This document shows, piece after piece, positions 44,289 through 52,828 of a DNA stretch of 64,000 nucleotides. The notes below the pieces were generated by a model that searched no databases, was not told the origin of the DNA, and saw only the letters and a list, made by a program, of their open reading frames with translations. This stretch comes from Natronosalvus rutilus (GTDB lineage: Archaea > Halobacteriota > Halobacteria > Halobacteriales > Natrialbaceae), in the NCBI RefSeq assembly GCF_024204665.1, contig NZ_CP100355.1, positions 1,469,451-1,533,450 of the forward strand. The letters are read 5' to 3'. Each line of letters starts with the position of its first letter. The stretch's first letter is position 1. The position numbers and the translations under genes are program-made.

Positions 44289-45053
44289 ATGGACGCTACG
44301 CTCGATCACGTCATGCTGCGCGTCGAGGACCTCGAGGAGAGCTTGGAGTGGTACGGCACCCACTTCGACTACGAGGAGAAAGGACGTTGGGAGGCGGACA
44401 CCTTCACCAACGTCTACCTCGGTCCCGAGGACGTCCACGAGGACGGCGCGGTCCTCGAGTTGACGTACAACCACGACGACCGGAGTTACGAGATGGGCGA
44501 CGCCTGGGGCCACATCGCCGTTCGGGTTCCCGAGGACGAACTCGAGTCGAGCTACCAGCAGCTGATGGACGGGGGCGTCGAGGACTACCGCGATCCCGAG
44601 TCCTGCGGGAACCGCTACGCGTTCGTCAAAGATCCGGACGGCCACGAGATCGAGATTGTCAAGCGCGACTACGGGGCGAAGTGGAGCCTCGACCACACGA
44701 TGATCCGGGTCGAGGACGCCGACGAGGCGCTGGGCTACTGGACGCGGAAGTTCGAGTACGAGCACGTCAGCCGCTGGGAGTCCGACACGTTTGCGAACTA
44801 CTTCGTCCAGCGAGAGGGTGCGGCCCCGGAGGAGATGACCGTCGAACTGACCTACAACTACGACGGCCGGAGCTACGAGCTGGGCGATGCCTGGGGTCAC
44901 CTCGCGGTTTCCGTCGACGATCTGCACGAGGCCTGGGACCAGTTGCTCGAGCGCGAGAGCGAGGATTACCGGGATCCGGAGTCGTGTGACGACCGCTACG
45001 CGTTCACGAAGGATCAGGACGGCCACGAGATTGAGATCGTGACTCGAGACTGA
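44289..45053 (+). CDS. Tandem VOC-domain protein (glyoxalase-like)
   Basis: Two VOC modules of about 125 residues follow each other in one 254-residue chain. Each starts LDH (LDHVMLRVED at 5, LDHTMIRVED near 134), continues with LTYNxDxRSYExGDAWGH, and ends GHEIEIV. His, Glu, His and Glu, the usual metal ligands of glyoxalase I, are present in each module. The reaction is probably isomerisation of a thiol hemithioacetal of methylglyoxal, but haloarchaea lack glutathione, so another thiol such as gamma-glutamylcysteine would be used; this is inference. Confidence 0.87.
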   Translation: MDATLDHVMLRVEDLEESLEWYGTHFDYEEKGRWEADTFTNVYLGPEDVHEDGAVLELTYNHDDRSYEMGDAWGHIAVRVPEDELESSYQQLMDGGVEDYRDPESCGNRYAFVKDPDGHEIEIVKRDYGAKWSLDHTMIRVEDADEALGYWTRKFEYEHVSRWESDTFANYFVQREGAAPEEMTVELTYNYDGRSYELGDAWGHLAVSVDDLHEAWDQLLERESEDYRDPESCDDRYAFTKDQDGHEIEIVTRD

Positions 45054-45582
45054 ATTCCCGATAGCGATCAACAGTTACGAACGTTCCTTTTCCCCTTCCG
45101 CGGTATCGAATCTTCTCGCTGGATCGATGTTGTGGTGTCACGGCTACGTACAGCTCGAGCGGCTCGAGTGGCTGAAGTAGTTTGAGTGGTTCGAGCGGTT
45201 CGAGCAGTGCGACCCTCGAGAACCAGACCCCAGTGACCACGCTGCGCACGACTCGTCCTCGCCCCGGTCGAATCGTCGTCGCGTTCGCCGCCACTCCCGT
45301 GACTGGTTGGATTCTTGAGGCGGTAATCCAGCCTTACAATCGCTCGAGTAATCCGTCCTCTCGGAAGTTCTGGATACTCACTCCCGGTGAATAGTTCGAT
45401 CTGGGCACCAGTGTTGGAGCCGCTCCTGCGCCAATCCGTGACCCTCACTAATTCATGACAGTTACTGGCCTTTATATGTGTTCTCGTGTTGTAGGTCGAC
45501 CGCGTACAGCGCTAATACCGGACTGAGCGGGGTCTGAGGGAGATTGTGCAGGGTTGGCATACCCCGAGACCACCACAAAGCA
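45054..45582. other. Spacer before the S-layer promoter with a 9-bp tandem array
   Basis: No gene is supported on either strand. Six 9-bp units lie at 45153-45206; the rest, up to the S-layer TATA box at 45583, shows nothing I can name. Confidence 0.6.
45153..45206. repeat. Six 9-bp tandem repeats
   Basis: Units GCTCGAGCG, GCTCGAGTG, GCTGAAGTA, GTTTGAGTG, GTTCGAGCG and GTTCGAGCA lie end to end, about 100 bp after the VOC gene stop. Confidence 0.8.
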
Positions 45583-45710
45583 TTTATAACAATGGCTCTT
45601 CGGTATCTAATACCCCTACCCAGGGTGACAGTAGTAAGTATGGCCTCACGCACGGTAATGTGCGATTGGCAGGAACGATACTGTTGCCGTAACAGAATAC
45701 AACGATAACA
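45583..45710 (+). promoter_or_regulatory. S-layer promoter and long leader
   Basis: TTTATA at 45583-45588 is a clear TATA box. Transcription would begin near 45610, leaving a leader of about 100 nt before the ATG at 45711. ATAACAATG overlaps the TATA box (45586-45594) and occurs again at 45705-45713 over the start codon itself. No Shine-Dalgarno sequence precedes the ATG. Long csg leaders are also known in other haloarchaea. Confidence 0.65.
45640..45708 (+). CDS. Candidate upstream ORF in the S-layer leader (22 codons)
   Basis: ATG at 45640 opens a frame reading MASRTVMCDWQERYCCRNR and then IQR. It ends in TAA at 45706-45708, two bases before the S-layer ATG and in a different frame. It is rich in Arg and Cys, unlike haloarchaeal proteins, so any role would be in translation control rather than as a product. 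Confidence 0.35.
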   Translation: MASRTVMCDWQERYCCRNRIQR

Positions 45711-48122
45711 ATGACAGGAAATTATAAGGATAAGTTCAGCGCAGTCGTCATGGCTACGCTGATGGTCCTCTCTGTGGTCGCGATCGGTGGCGCTGCTCTC
45801 GCGGGCTCCGCCGCTGCGTCGAATCACGGTGAAGACCTCTCCGGCGAGTCTCTGCTCTGGCAGGGACAAGATGGTTATTACACCACTGGAGATGACGTAC
45901 AGCTCCGCAAAGGAACTAAAGACGATGACCAAGGTCTTGAGCGCGAACTCGCCTCTAACGGCGACTACGTTACCGTAGACTCGACCGAGCTTGATTCCGG
46001 TATGTACTGGATCAGCTCCGGTGGCGCTGACGGTACCGAAGAGACGACCTTCGAAGTCGTCGAACAGTCTCTGACGTCTGAGTGGAGTGAAGACTCCGTC
46101 TACAACTCGGACCAGAGTATGGAGTCTTCGCTTACGATCGACTCGAACCGTGGCACCTACCAGACCAACATCAGCGCTGAGGGCCTCGACGGCGACGACC
46201 TCGAGAGCATCTTCGGCACTACTGCTGGCTCCGCTCAGGGCGACGTCTACGTCGTCAACGACGGTGACCAGACGCTCGACGGTAACTTCTCTGGCATCGC
46301 TGCTGGTCAGTACAACTTCACCGTCGATGTCCCTGACACGACGGCTGAGGCTACGCCCTCGATCACCGTTGAGGATGCCCCGGAAGTCCAGCCCGACCTC
46401 TCGTTCGATCAGAACACCTACGAGGTTGACGCTGGCGACTACGTCGACATCACGGTTCAGTTCGAGAACACCGACACGGCTACGGTCCACCTCGCTGAAG
46501 AGGATGACAACTACGACGCCAACGTCACGGTCCGAGACACCAATGAGGAAGGCGAAGTGACCATCCGCTTCAACACGTACGCTGCTGCTAACGACGAAGA
46601 CACGTTCGAAGTCGTTAGCGACAACGGCGAGATCGTTGACGAGGAAGAAAGCAAGTTCTCCGGCGATTACCGTCTCCAGCCCGCTGACTTCGAGCTCGAA
46701 GTCTTCAACGGCGAGACTGTCGATCCCGGCAACGAACTCGACGCTGCGCTCCTCCTGCTGCAGGATCGCTCGACTGGCGACCTCAGCACCTGGACCGCGC
46801 CGTCCAGCTACAACTATGATGACGACTTCAGTAACATTCAGGGCGACCTGACTCAGACTGACACCATCGCTAACGACGACCTCACTGTTGTTGAGGTCGA
46901 GGCAACTGGTGTCTACGGTTACCTCTTCGATGATGACGGAACGTGGAACGAATCCAGTAACGTCACCCTGACGTTCACTGACACGAACGACCCACGCTAC
47001 GGTGAGGCTGACTCGTTCAGCGTTACCGAGCATGACTATCAGGTCGTTCCTGACGCCGAGAACGGTACGTTCTACGTCGTGACTGACCTCAGTGCCCACG
47101 GTGACGTCGACGCCGGCGAAACCTGGAACGTTGAGTTCACGGTCACCGAAGACAACCCGTACGTCACTGAGGACGAAGGCGACAACGCCGACGTCAGCAT
47201 CGAAGAGCGTACGATTGACTTCGAGAACGTCAACGACGACGACGCCGTCGAACTCGAGAACAGCGAGGAATCCCCGGTTACCGTGACGAGCAACGTCGCG
47301 CCCGGTACGGAAGTCGACTTCCGACTCCGCTTCGAGACCTCGGTTCTCTCCCAGTCCGGTGTCGTCATCGGTGACGACCACACGGCAACCACCACGTTCG
47401 ATCTCAGCGACCGCGAGGCCGGTGAGGAACTCCGCTCCGTCAGCGCATCGGAAGCTGGTGGCGCTGACGTTGAGTACACCGGTGTCGTTGTTGAGGCCGA
47501 AGACTCTGACGAAGAGTCCGGCGCTGCCTGGAAGGCAACCGCAAACCTCCCCGAGAACGCTGTCGAAGGTGAGGTCCTCGAGTTCTCCGTTGATCTCGAG
47601 AACAACGGTGACGAGGAAGGCACGACCACCGTTCAGCTCGTCGTGGATGGCGAGAAGAACGTCATCGACGAGAACGTGACCGTCGGCGCTGGTGAATCCA
47701 CCACGCTCGAGGGCACGGACGAGAAGGCCTCTGCTGGTGACCACGACTGGCAGCTCATCGTTGGCGACGAAGTCATCGACGAGGGTACCTTCACCGTTGA
47801 CTCCTCCAACGAGTCTGACGAGTCCGACGAATCCGACGAGTCTGACGAATCCGACGAGTCTGACGAATCCGACGAGTCTGACGAATCCGACGAGTCTGAC
47901 GAATCCGACGAGTCTGACGAATCCGACGAGTCTGACGAATCCGACGAGTCTGACGAATCCGACGAGTCTGACGAATCCGACGAGTCCGACGAGTCTGACG
48001 AATCCGACGAGTCTGACGAATCCGACGAAGGCGATGACGACGGCCAGCCCGGCTTCGGCGTCGCTGTCGCTCTCGTCGCACTCCTCGGCGCTGCGATGCT
48101 GGCACTCCGCCGCCAGGACTAA
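45711..48122 (+). CDS. csg: S-layer glycoprotein with (Ser-Asp-Glu)24 stalk and PGF-CTERM tail
   Basis: This 803-residue protein has the classical haloarchaeal S-layer signal (KDKFSAVVMATLMVLSVVAIGGAALAG, cleavage near 36). Beta-rich repeats (about 40-700) follow, with sparse N-x-S/T sequons. A stalk of exactly 24 Ser-Asp-Glu tripeptides lies at 702-773. The end QPGFGVAVALVALLGAAML plus RR is the archaeosortase (PGF-CTERM) signal for cleavage and lipid attachment. It forms the crystalline cell wall. In other haloarchaea the stalk is Thr-rich and O-glycosylated; here it is Ser-Asp-Glu. Codons ending in T (GCT, GGT, GTT) are commoner than in neighbouring genes. Confidence 0.9.
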   Translation: MTGNYKDKFSAVVMATLMVLSVVAIGGAALAGSAAASNHGEDLSGESLLWQGQDGYYTTGDDVQLRKGTKDDDQGLERELASNGDYVTVDSTELDSGMYWISSGGADGTEETTFEVVEQSLTSEWSEDSVYNSDQSMESSLTIDSNRGTYQTNISAEGLDGDDLESIFGTTAGSAQGDVYVVNDGDQTLDGNFSGIAAGQYNFTVDVPDTTAEATPSITVEDAPEVQPDLSFDQNTYEVDAGDYVDITVQFENTDTATVHLAEEDDNYDANVTVRDTNEEGEVTIRFNTYAAANDEDTFEVVSDNGEIVDEEESKFSGDYRLQPADFELEVFNGETVDPGNELDAALLLLQDRSTGDLSTWTAPSSYNYDDDFSNIQGDLTQTDTIANDDLTVVEVEATGVYGYLFDDDGTWNESSNVTLTFTDTNDPRYGEADSFSVTEHDYQVVPDAENGTFYVVTDLSAHGDVDAGETWNVEFTVTEDNPYVTEDEGDNADVSIEERTIDFENVNDDDAVELENSEESPVTVTSNVAPGTEVDFRLRFETSVLSQSGVVIGDDHTATTTFDLSDREAGEELRSVSASEAGGADVEYTGVVVEAEDSDEESGAAWKATANLPENAVEGEVLEFSVDLENNGDEEGTTTVQLVVDGEKNVIDENVTVGAGESTTLEGTDEKASAGDHDWQLIVGDEVIDEGTFTVDSSNESDESDESDESDESDESDESDESDESDESDESDESDESDESDESDESDESDESDESDESDESDESDESDESDEGDDDGQPGFGVAVALVALLGAAMLALRRQD
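47814..48029. repeat. 216-bp tandem repeat coding for (SDE)24
   Basis: The 18-base unit TCTGACGAATCCGACGAG, coding for two SDE tripeptides, is repeated about twelve times with very few substitutions. It keeps the frame. Such near-perfect repetition suggests recent expansion or gene conversion. Confidence 0.92.
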
Positions 48123-48134
48123 GCAGTTGAACTA

Positions 48135-48170
48135 ACCGGAGCAGTTCCGGTCCCGCGGTTTTCATTTTAT
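48135..48170 (+). terminator. Probable S-layer transcription terminator
   Basis: ACCGGA (48135-48140) and TCCGGT (48146-48151) form a short stem, followed by the T-rich TTTTCATTTTAT at 48159-48170, 13 nt after the stop codon. Archaeal termination mainly needs the T run. Confidence 0.55.
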
Positions 48171-49193
48171 CGAACGCTACACCGGCCAGCGACAGCGTTC
48201 GTCCTCGAACCCAGTACTGACGATACACCCCGAACGTACCGTCCCAACTGAATCTTCTCGAGCCGCGTTCGACCAACCGAACCGTTTCCGACGCCATAGC
48301 TGTGCATCGGACGACGGTGCTGGCTCACGCGATCGACGACCAGTCGAGCCCGACGAATTGGCTCCCACGCGAGACGTGGATCGCTTGGTCACGTTCTTCG
48401 AACGTCCCTCTGGACCCCATTTCTCCAATCTCGTACCCCAACCAGTCACGGTTCGAGACCCGCCTGCCCCACGATGGCCACTCGTTTCGAGCAGTCGGCA
48501 GGGATGTCTCTCTTAGCATGTCCCTGCCGAGTGAGCCGGGATCTACGTTTTTCCGCTGCCCCCGGAGTGCATCGCTCCTGAGAGTGGAGAGACGGTGAAC
48601 ACCGGCCGTCGTCCAGACCGCGCTGCCCCTCGAAGCCACACGAGCATCGAGTAGTCTCGAGCGGCATGTCCTCGAGGCGTCAGCGGGCTACCGTGTGGGC
48701 ATCGACCGACACTCGAAACCAAGAGTCGTCTATCGGTTGCTATTTGGTCTGTAGCACCTTCCGCTCGAGTCGTCGACACTGGGTTCGTTCCAAACAGTCG
48801 TACGGTAAACGCGTGCTCGCCTCTGAATCCCACCGCGTGCTCGTCATCGTCCGCGAGGTTCCGGCGGTTTCGATGGTTCACGACGTTCGATACTCGTCCT
48901 TCCCCAGAAGACGATCGCGTTCACCTCCCGACTCCTAGATCCCTATCGCGTGACCCTTAGTCTCGTTCGACGTCTCGAACGCTTGGTCCGGTCCGCGGAC
49001 CCAAATCCGGTCTCCAGGACTGGAGGGACTTTCCGTACAGTCGACGGTACTGTCCTGGAGGCCGGGGAGGCACGAAGTACACGGATCGCCAGCGGCTATT
49101 CGAGCGTGACGGTCGTACGGAATAGTTCCGGGCGCAAGCTTCTCGAGCGACCGCCCTACTCGCGTGACACTCCGATTGAGTCGTAGAATCGTA
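48171..49193. other. 1 kb spacer after the S-layer gene, no supported gene
   Basis: Several open frames exist but all have basic, Trp/Ser-rich translations untypical for this genome. Two inverted repeats are seen: GGCAGGGA (48497-48504) with TCCCTGCC (48521-48528), and CTCCAGGAC (49012-49020) with GTCCTGGAG (49052-49060). They could belong to an RNA or a decayed element. Confidence 0.5.
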
Positions 49194-50735
49194 CTACGCA
49201 GACTCCTGAACGAAGTCGCCCGAACAGTCGTACTCGATGAGTTTGAACCGGGCGATGTCCTGCTCGTCGTCGTACGGCTCGGCGAGATCAGTCAGTCCAT
49301 AGATGGTCACGGTCTCGAGTTCGGTCTCGTGCTCGGCGTTCCAGCGTTCACAGAGGTAGTTCGCACTGTACGATCGGTGGTTCTCGTTGCTGGCGTAGCG
49401 CATGTTCAGGAGGTACTTTCGCCAGCGCGAGCTCTCGTACGTTCGTTCGACGCTCGGCGGCTTGTCCCAGGTGACCTCCCCGCCGTTCAGGGCATCGACT
49501 TCGGATCCGTTCTCGAGCTCGCCGGGAGCGACGAGCCACCGTGCGTTGGACGTCGGTTCGGGTGCGAACATCCGCCAGCTCTGATCGGTCTTCGTGGTGT
49601 CGAGTATCTCCTCGCCGGGCTCTGGGACCTCGGTGTAATCGACGGCGGCAGCGTTCGAAAACAGGATGAGGAACAGGAACACCGCGGGGACCACCGAGAT
49701 GAACACGCCGCGTCCGAGGGTGACAACCTTCGGGATCGATGGACTCGAGACCGATGGTGACGGGAGTTCCGATGTCGTTCGCTGTAGCCACTCGAGTCGA
49801 GTCCGCATCGGTGACGCGACGCCGAACCGATCGGCGAGGTCGGCCACTTTGTCCCAGACGACCGGTGGGTAGAACAGCACCAAGCCGGCGAGAGAGATCA
49901 GGGGAAACAGGTCGATACGTAGCGTGAGGAACATTCCGACGTGCATGCCAGCGAACGCCGTGGCCAGCGCGGCGCGCGGATACCCAGTGAGAATTAGCAA
50001 GAGCGGAGAGGCGAAGATGCACACGAGCCAGGCGTACGTGAATACTCTGAGCAGCATGAACTGGTCCGCGAGTACGTTGCCGAGTAGAATCGTCAGATGA
50101 TCCGCCTGGAAGATGTACAGGACCGCTTCGCCGTCCATCCACGTGTCGCTCCGATATTTGTGGATAGCGTTCGTGGCGTACATCAGGAAGACCTGCAAGA
50201 GCACGGCCATCGTCGCTTCGCTGGCGACCGTCGACCGTGGTCGGTCGACTCCACGGGCATCGATCGACCAGCGCTCACCGAGCGGGAGGAAGATTCCCCA
50301 GAACACCAACAGACGCAAGAGGGCGTCGCCACCGTTGAGCACCATCGGGTTCCGGATGTGCAACGACATGAGCAAGAGCCAGGAGACGATCGTTACGAAA
50401 CGGGTTCGATAGCCAAGAACCATCGCGAGCGCGAACGCACCTGCGATGAGGAAGAGGAGTGCCTGCACCCAGGCTTCGCCCGAGAGTGCGTGTAACGAGT
50501 ACACGTCCGAATAATCCGAATAGAGCGCCTTTACTGGGAGAATACCCGCATCAGTGTGAAAGTCGTGAAAGTCCCGAGTCCGATTCAGCAGGTCGAGGAT
50601 GATAAGGAGGCCGAGCGCGATTCGGAACGCAGCGAGCGCCCGGAGGTCTATCTCGAACCGCCGCTGGAGGGCGACGGAGAATCGATCCATGGCGGCTGAC
50701 AGCCGGTCCAGACTGGAGGTGGATTGCGAGGACAT
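49194..50735 (-). CDS. HTTM-domain membrane protein (vitamin-K-dependent carboxylase-like)
   Basis: The 513-residue protein has an HTTM domain (about 25-300) with many membrane helices: LRALAAFRIALGLLIILDLL at the start, then SLHALSGEAWVQALLFLIAGAFAL and VLLQVFLMYATNAIHKYRSDTW. A soluble C-terminal part (about 370-510) contains WRMFAPEPTSNARWLVAPG. HTTM is the membrane core shared with vertebrate gamma-carboxylase; the prokaryotic members' reaction is mostly unknown. It is divergent from a DCC thiol oxidoreductase gene, a pairing often seen and taken to mean a joint redox function. Confidence 0.85.
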   Translation of the reverse strand: MSSQSTSSLDRLSAAMDRFSVALQRRFEIDLRALAAFRIALGLLIILDLLNRTRDFHDFHTDAGILPVKALYSDYSDVYSLHALSGEAWVQALLFLIAGAFALAMVLGYRTRFVTIVSWLLLMSLHIRNPMVLNGGDALLRLLVFWGIFLPLGERWSIDARGVDRPRSTVASEATMAVLLQVFLMYATNAIHKYRSDTWMDGEAVLYIFQADHLTILLGNVLADQFMLLRVFTYAWLVCIFASPLLLILTGYPRAALATAFAGMHVGMFLTLRIDLFPLISLAGLVLFYPPVVWDKVADLADRFGVASPMRTRLEWLQRTTSELPSPSVSSPSIPKVVTLGRGVFISVVPAVFLFLILFSNAAAVDYTEVPEPGEEILDTTKTDQSWRMFAPEPTSNARWLVAPGELENGSEVDALNGGEVTWDKPPSVERTYESSRWRKYLLNMRYASNENHRSYSANYLCERWNAEHETELETVTIYGLTDLAEPYDDEQDIARFKLIEYDCSGDFVQESA

Positions 50736-50977
50736 CGTTCAGTTCACTCGTTTTCGAGGTGTCACGCGCAATGACGCATAAGTTTGTTGTCTCCTTTGTC
50801 GTGCAGTTTCAATCCTCTCACGCAGTTTTGGTCGGTGTGATTTCGAGGAAACTCCTGGCTCGTACTCGAACTGTAGGCCCCGGCACACCCAAATCCGCGA
50901 AAATCTCTAGTTGAGGCCATCGATCCCAATCACCGCCGTCGAAACGCTGAACTGCACCCCAGCCATAGGTCCGACCA

Positions 50978-51412
50978 ATGAGCGCCAACCTCGAGGTTCC
51001 CGCAGATGCCCCCATTCTCCTCTTCGACGGCGTCTGCAACCTCTGCAACGGCTTCGTCCAGTTCGTCGTGCCCCGCGATACGGAGGAGCAGTTCTACTTC
51101 GCGTCCCTCCAGTCCGACGTAGGCAAGGCGCTGTGTGCCGAGTACGGCCTCCCGACCGACGAACTCGAGTCGGTCGTCCTGATCGAGGGCGACGAGAGCT
51201 ACGTCAAGTCGGGGGCGATTATCCGCACGGCGAGGCATCTCGGCGGGATCTACGCCCTGCTGTCGCCGTTTCGATTCGTCCCGCGCCCGGTTCGAGACTG
51301 GGCGTACGACTTCGTCGCGAACCGGCGCTATCGCTGGTTCGGGAAGAAAGAGCAGTGTATGATGCCGACGGGTGACGTGCAGTCGCGGTTCCTCGAGCGT
51401 ACCGACTCCTGA
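50978..51412 (+). CDS. DCC-family (DUF393) thiol-disulfide oxidoreductase
   Basis: This 144-residue protein has the DCC motif ILLFDGVCNLCNGFVQFVV (about 11-29), with the CxxC pair in a thioredoxin-like fold. VVLIEGDESYVKSGAIIRTARHLGG and the ending RRYRWFGKKEQCMMPTGDVQSRFL are also typical. It is likely to reduce or oxidise protein thiols. Neighbours are the HTTM gene (divergent) and the glutaredoxin-thioredoxin reductase gene (convergent, 27 bp between stops). Confidence 0.9.
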   Translation: MSANLEVPADAPILLFDGVCNLCNGFVQFVVPRDTEEQFYFASLQSDVGKALCAEYGLPTDELESVVLIEGDESYVKSGAIIRTARHLGGIYALLSPFRFVPRPVRDWAYDFVANRRYRWFGKKEQCMMPTGDVQSRFLERTDS

Positions 51413-51439
51413 CTGGCGTCAGGTATCAGCCGACAGTCG

Positions 51440-52804
51440 TCAGTCGTCGGCCGCCGGAACTTCCTCGCTCTCCTCGAGCACAACCTCCTCGCGCTCTCGC
51501 TCGAAGTCCTCTAAGTATTCGTCGGCGTCGATGGCCGCTTTCGAGCCCATGCCCGCGGCGGTGACGGCCTGCTGGTAGTGGTAGTCGACGACGTCGCCAG
51601 CACCGAAGATACCGGAGACGGCGGTTTCGGTCTGGCCGCCGCCGTCGCCACCTTTCGTCTTGAGGTAGCCTTCGTCGTCGGTCTCGATGCCGAGTCCCTC
51701 GAGGTAGTCGGTGTTTGGCGTGTGGCCGATGGCGAAGAAGACGGCGCCGACGTCGAAGTCGAACTCCTCGGTTTCGGGGTCGTCGAGGCGGTCGGTCGGG
51801 TGCCCCTTCTCGTTGCGGACGAGGGTGACGTGATCGACGCCTTCCTCCTGGGAGCCGTGGATCTCGATCAGTTCGGTGTTCTTCATGATCTCGATGTTGC
51901 CGTCCTCGACGTGCTCGTGGACGCGGTCGACCCAGTAGTCTTCGGCGCGGAACTCCTCGCGGCGGTGGGCCAGGTAGACCGTGTCGGCGAACTTCGTGAG
52001 GAACGAGGCTTCCTCCATGGCCGCGTCGCCGCCGCCGACGACGAGCATGTCCTCGTCCCGGAAGAACGCGCCGTCACAGGTCGCACACGTCGAGAGCCCG
52101 TAGCCCATGAGTTCGTCCTCGCCGGGGATGCCGAGGGTCCGGGCGCTGGCGCCGGAGGCGACGATGACGGCGTCGGCGGTGTAGCGATCGCCGTTCGTGA
52201 GGTCGACGCAGAACGAGTCCTCGGTGGCGCCCTCGACGACCGAGGGGTCCTCGAGTCGTTCGACGTTCGCGACGATGCCGTTTTTCAGTTCGGCGCCGAA
52301 CTGGCGGGCCTGTGCTTTCATATCGTTCACGAGTTCGGGCCCGCTGATACCCTCGGGGAAGCCCGGGTAGTTCGCCACGTCGGTCGTCAGGGTGAGCTGG
52401 CCGCCGGGTTCGTCGCCCTCGATGACCAGGGGCTCGTTGTTCGATCGGCCGGCGTAGATGGCCGCCGTCAGGCCGGCGATGCCCGTCCCGGCGATGATCA
52501 GGCGACGGTGCTCGACGACCTCGCAGTCGGCATCGCGGGCGATGCCGAGCAGTTCGTCGAGTTCGCCGGTCTCGTCGAGCGCGCTGGTGTCGTCCCAGCC
52601 GCCGATCAGTTCGTCGTCGATAAACACCTCGGGCGCGGTCTTTCGGCCCTCGGCGCGGTCGACCATCTCCTCGAACAGGTCCTCGTCGCCCGTGACGTTG
52701 TACGTCTCGTACTCGACCTCCTTTGCGTCGAAGAGGTCCTTCGCCTTCTCGCAATACGAGCAGTTCTCTTTGGTGTAGATTTCGACTCGAGGGGCGTCGC
52801 TCAT
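51440..52804 (-). CDS. trxB: Glutaredoxin-thioredoxin reductase fusion
   Basis: The 454-residue protein joins two redox modules. Residues 1-85 are a glutaredoxin with active site C15-SY-C18 (IYTKENCSYCEKAKDLF) and APEVFIDDELIGGWDD. Residues about 100-430 are a thioredoxin reductase: FAD motif GTGIAGLTAAIYAGR, redox pair C240-AT-C243, NADPH motif VVGGGDAAMEEA and the closing SGIFGAGDV. Electrons should pass from NADPH through FAD and CATC, possibly to the attached glutaredoxin. A short acidic tail ends it. Canonical TrxB has about 310-340 residues without the first module. Confidence 0.92.
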   Translation of the reverse strand: MSDAPRVEIYTKENCSYCEKAKDLFDAKEVEYETYNVTGDEDLFEEMVDRAEGRKTAPEVFIDDELIGGWDDTSALDETGELDELLGIARDADCEVVEHRRLIIAGTGIAGLTAAIYAGRSNNEPLVIEGDEPGGQLTLTTDVANYPGFPEGISGPELVNDMKAQARQFGAELKNGIVANVERLEDPSVVEGATEDSFCVDLTNGDRYTADAVIVASGASARTLGIPGEDELMGYGLSTCATCDGAFFRDEDMLVVGGGDAAMEEASFLTKFADTVYLAHRREEFRAEDYWVDRVHEHVEDGNIEIMKNTELIEIHGSQEEGVDHVTLVRNEKGHPTDRLDDPETEEFDFDVGAVFFAIGHTPNTDYLEGLGIETDDEGYLKTKGGDGGGQTETAVSGIFGAGDVVDYHYQQAVTAAGMGSKAAIDADEYLEDFEREREEVVLEESEEVPAADD

Positions 52805-52828
52805 GTATCCGTACTACGCACAGGCGAC

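Noticed and set aside
45462-47744. 760-codon minus-strand frame opposite the S-layer gene
   Set aside because: A shadow of the biased codon use of the S-layer gene; no start signal and no family resemblance.
48325-48639. 104-codon minus-strand frame after the S-layer gene
   Set aside because: Basic and Trp/Ser/Arg-rich with no acidic surplus, no promoter and no motif; a chance frame is more likely.
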